Below are positions 62,863 through 64,000 of a DNA stretch of 64,000 bases, piece by piece. A program made the translations under genes and the position numbers. Every line of letters starts with the position of its first letter. The first letter of the stretch is position 1. The stretch lies in contig NZ_KB900614.1 in the NCBI RefSeq assembly GCF_000379065.1, positions 3,560,892 to 3,624,891 on the forward strand, given 5' to 3'. The notes beneath the pieces are model-generated. The model was not told the origin of the DNA and did not search any database. It worked only from the letters and a program-made list of their open reading frames with translations. This DNA comes from Salinispora mooreana. Its GTDB lineage: Bacteria; Actinomycetota; Actinomycetes; Mycobacteriales; Micromonosporaceae.

Positions 62863-63714
62863 TCACCCCGCACAGCCGCTGGAGAGCATCAGGTGCAGCT
62901 GGTCGCCGGTGGCGTCGGCGACGATCAGATCGCTGCCACTGCGGTAGGCGTACACCTCGGGGGTGTCCACCACAGCGGTGCCGGGGGCGGCCAACGGAGC
63001 CAGGGCGCTCAACGATGCCGGCTCGGGGCCGACCGGCACCCGCTCGGTCCAGGCCTTCGCGCCGCCCGGGCACGATGTCCAGATCCGATCCACCTGCTCC
63101 GGCACGGGGCGGCCCAGCGCCTGCAACGCGGCACGCAGCGCTGGTTCGGGCGGGATCCCGGGCAGCGGATCGCCGGCCGCGGCGTCGGTCGGGCGACAGC
63201 CGGTCAGCACCTCGAACCGAACCCGGCCCGGACTCGTCGACTCCCCCTCGACCAGGACAAACTCACCGGCGTCGGCGCGCAGCAGCGGGCCCTCGGCGGC
63301 GTCCCGAACGCCGGCCGGCCACCGCTCCGGCAGCGCGTCGGCGACGCGGCTGAGCAGGTCGCGCTCACCTCCCTCGGCGACCAGAACGTCGATCCCGCGG
63401 GTCAGTTCGGCACCCGTGCTGACCGGGGTGACCCGGCAGCCCCGCACCGTGCGGGGCGGGGTCATCGCCCACGCCGTGCCGTCGAGCGCCGCGACGAGCT
63501 GGCCGACCGCCGCGTTGACCACCGGCGTCGCCTGCTCAATCGTGCGCTGCTCCCGCGCTGTCGGCTCATCGGTGCGGGCCGACCACCAGGCCAGCCCCGC
63601 CAGCAGCACCGCCCAGGCCACCGTGCCCGCGATCAGCAAGCGCCGGGCCCACGGCCGGGACGGCGGGCGATCAGGCCCGGAGGGTGGGGCGTACCCCGGA
63701 TGGACGGCGCTCAC
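62863..63714 (-). CDS. Uncharacterised membrane-anchored protein
   Basis: The 283-residue protein has a Pro-rich cytoplasmic start, one transmembrane helix (LLIAGTVAWAVLLAGLAWW), and an extracellular part with four or more cysteines (VRGCRVTPV, LTGCRPTDA, WTSCPGGAKAW, LSSGCAG) that may form disulfides. No domain is recognised. It is adjacent to the OmpR-type regulator on the same strand, with ~55 bp between, and could be related to it. Confidence 0.75.
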   Translation of the reverse strand: MSAVHPGYAPPSGPDRPPSRPWARRLLIAGTVAWAVLLAGLAWWSARTDEPTAREQRTIEQATPVVNAAVGQLVAALDGTAWAMTPPRTVRGCRVTPVSTGAELTRGIDVLVAEGGERDLLSRVADALPERWPAGVRDAAEGPLLRADAGEFVLVEGESTSPGRVRFEVLTGCRPTDAAAGDPLPGIPPEPALRAALQALGRPVPEQVDRIWTSCPGGAKAWTERVPVGPEPASLSALAPLAAPGTAVVDTPEVYAYRSGSDLIVADATGDQLHLMLSSGCAG

Positions 63715-63769
63715 CGCGCCATCGTGTCATGGCCCGGACCCGGCAGCAGCCGCCGCCGGGGCGGCCACC

Positions 63770-64000
63770 TCACCCGCCCGAGTCGTCGGAGCCCAGGACA
63801 AGCCGGTAGCCGACCCCGCGCACGGTCAGCACCCGTGGGCCGCCGGAGAGCAGGCGCAGCTTGCGCCGGAGCCGCTTGATCGCCGAGTGCAGGATTGCGG
63901 TGTCGCCCAGGTAGGCGCCGCCCCAGACCGCGGCGAAGAGTCGCTCATAGCTCCAGAGCCCGACCGGCGGGGTCACCAACCGGGTCAACAACCGCCGTTC
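63770..64000 (-). CDS. OmpR-type winged-helix response regulator, C-terminal part
   Basis: The minus-strand frame is open to the window edge and gives ERRLLTRLVTPPVGLWSYERLFAAVWGGAYLGDTAILHSAIKRLRRKLRLLSGG, then VLTVRGVGYRLVL, an OmpR/PhoB DNA-binding domain. The receiver lies beyond the window. By synteny with Rv0811c-Rv0818 this may be the GlnR-like regulator, but the helix sequence alone does not prove it. Confidence 0.85.
   Translation of the reverse strand, partial: ERRLLTRLVTPPVGLWSYERLFAAVWGGAYLGDTAILHSAIKRLRRKLRLLSGGPRVLTVRGVGYRLVLGSDDSGG

Overview
The window is about 70% G+C, uses GTG starts often, packs genes with 1-4 base overlaps and carries actinobacterial markers: mycothiol synthesis (mshA), a BldN-type sigma factor, Rex next to hem genes, and SenX3/RegX3. 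From memory, gene order follows Mycobacterium tuberculosis in two blocks: Rv0512 back to Rv0482 (hemB to murB) with Rv0476-Rv0474 (DUF2516, hbhA, XRE regulator), and Rv0811c-Rv0818 (ygfZ, class IV aminotransferase, nitrobindin, response regulator). The sporulation-type genes and three Pmp-like beta-helix proteins suggest Micromonosporaceae, most likely Salinispora. This is inference; no 16S gene is present.

Layout. 1-3.8 kb: end of a GNAT acetyltransferase and a large secreted nuclease. 4-9.7 kb: a rex-hemA-hemC-cobA/hemD-hemB operon with a Rex-type operator upstream. 9.7-12.1 kb: a five-copy 28-bp tandem array, then a NarL-type two-component system. 12.1-16.7 kb: HAD phosphatase, glutaredoxin-like protein, the BldN-like sigma factor with a coupled upstream small ORF and an RsbN-like anti-sigma factor, and a SerB-like HAD. 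16.7-24.5 kb: MFS exporter, PlsC acyltransferase, SDR, bS22, small HTH protein, proline dehydrogenase, CGNR regulator, TIM-barrel protein, Ppx/GppA. 24.5-35.8 kb: an Rv0495c-like protein, regX3-senX3, gpm, MFS, a Rho_N-like protein, YbjN, mshA, SDR, a methyltransferase-like protein and murB.

35.9-54.3 kb interrupts the conserved order and looks accessory. It holds a mycothiol-dependent-isomerase-like protein, a GH1 beta-glucosidase with its LacI regulator, RidA, GNAT and EI24 proteins. Next come three tandem secreted beta-helix paralogs, two sharing an almost identical 272-bp 5' segment. A histidine-kinase remnant follows, then a five-gene translationally coupled operon: SWIM zinc finger, unknown protein, VWA, MoxR-type AAA ATPase, DUF5682-like protein. 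This operon is the best candidate for a poorly described system: an ATPase-VWA pair with a likely metal-binding enzyme-like partner and a zinc-finger module.

54.5-64 kb returns to conserved genes: hydrolase, DUF2516, HbhA-like protein, XRE regulator with a strong operator-like inverted repeat, asparaginase, BKACE, YgfZ, Fur-family regulator, aminodeoxychorismate lyase-like enzyme, nitrobindin-like protein with a coupled 33-residue membrane peptide, a DsrE-like protein, a membrane-anchored unknown and the end of an OmpR-type regulator. Many single genes have a TAnnnT -10 element 6-8 bases before the start codon and no Shine-Dalgarno site, pointing to widespread leaderless transcription. I saw no tRNA, rRNA, CRISPR, transposase or phage gene.
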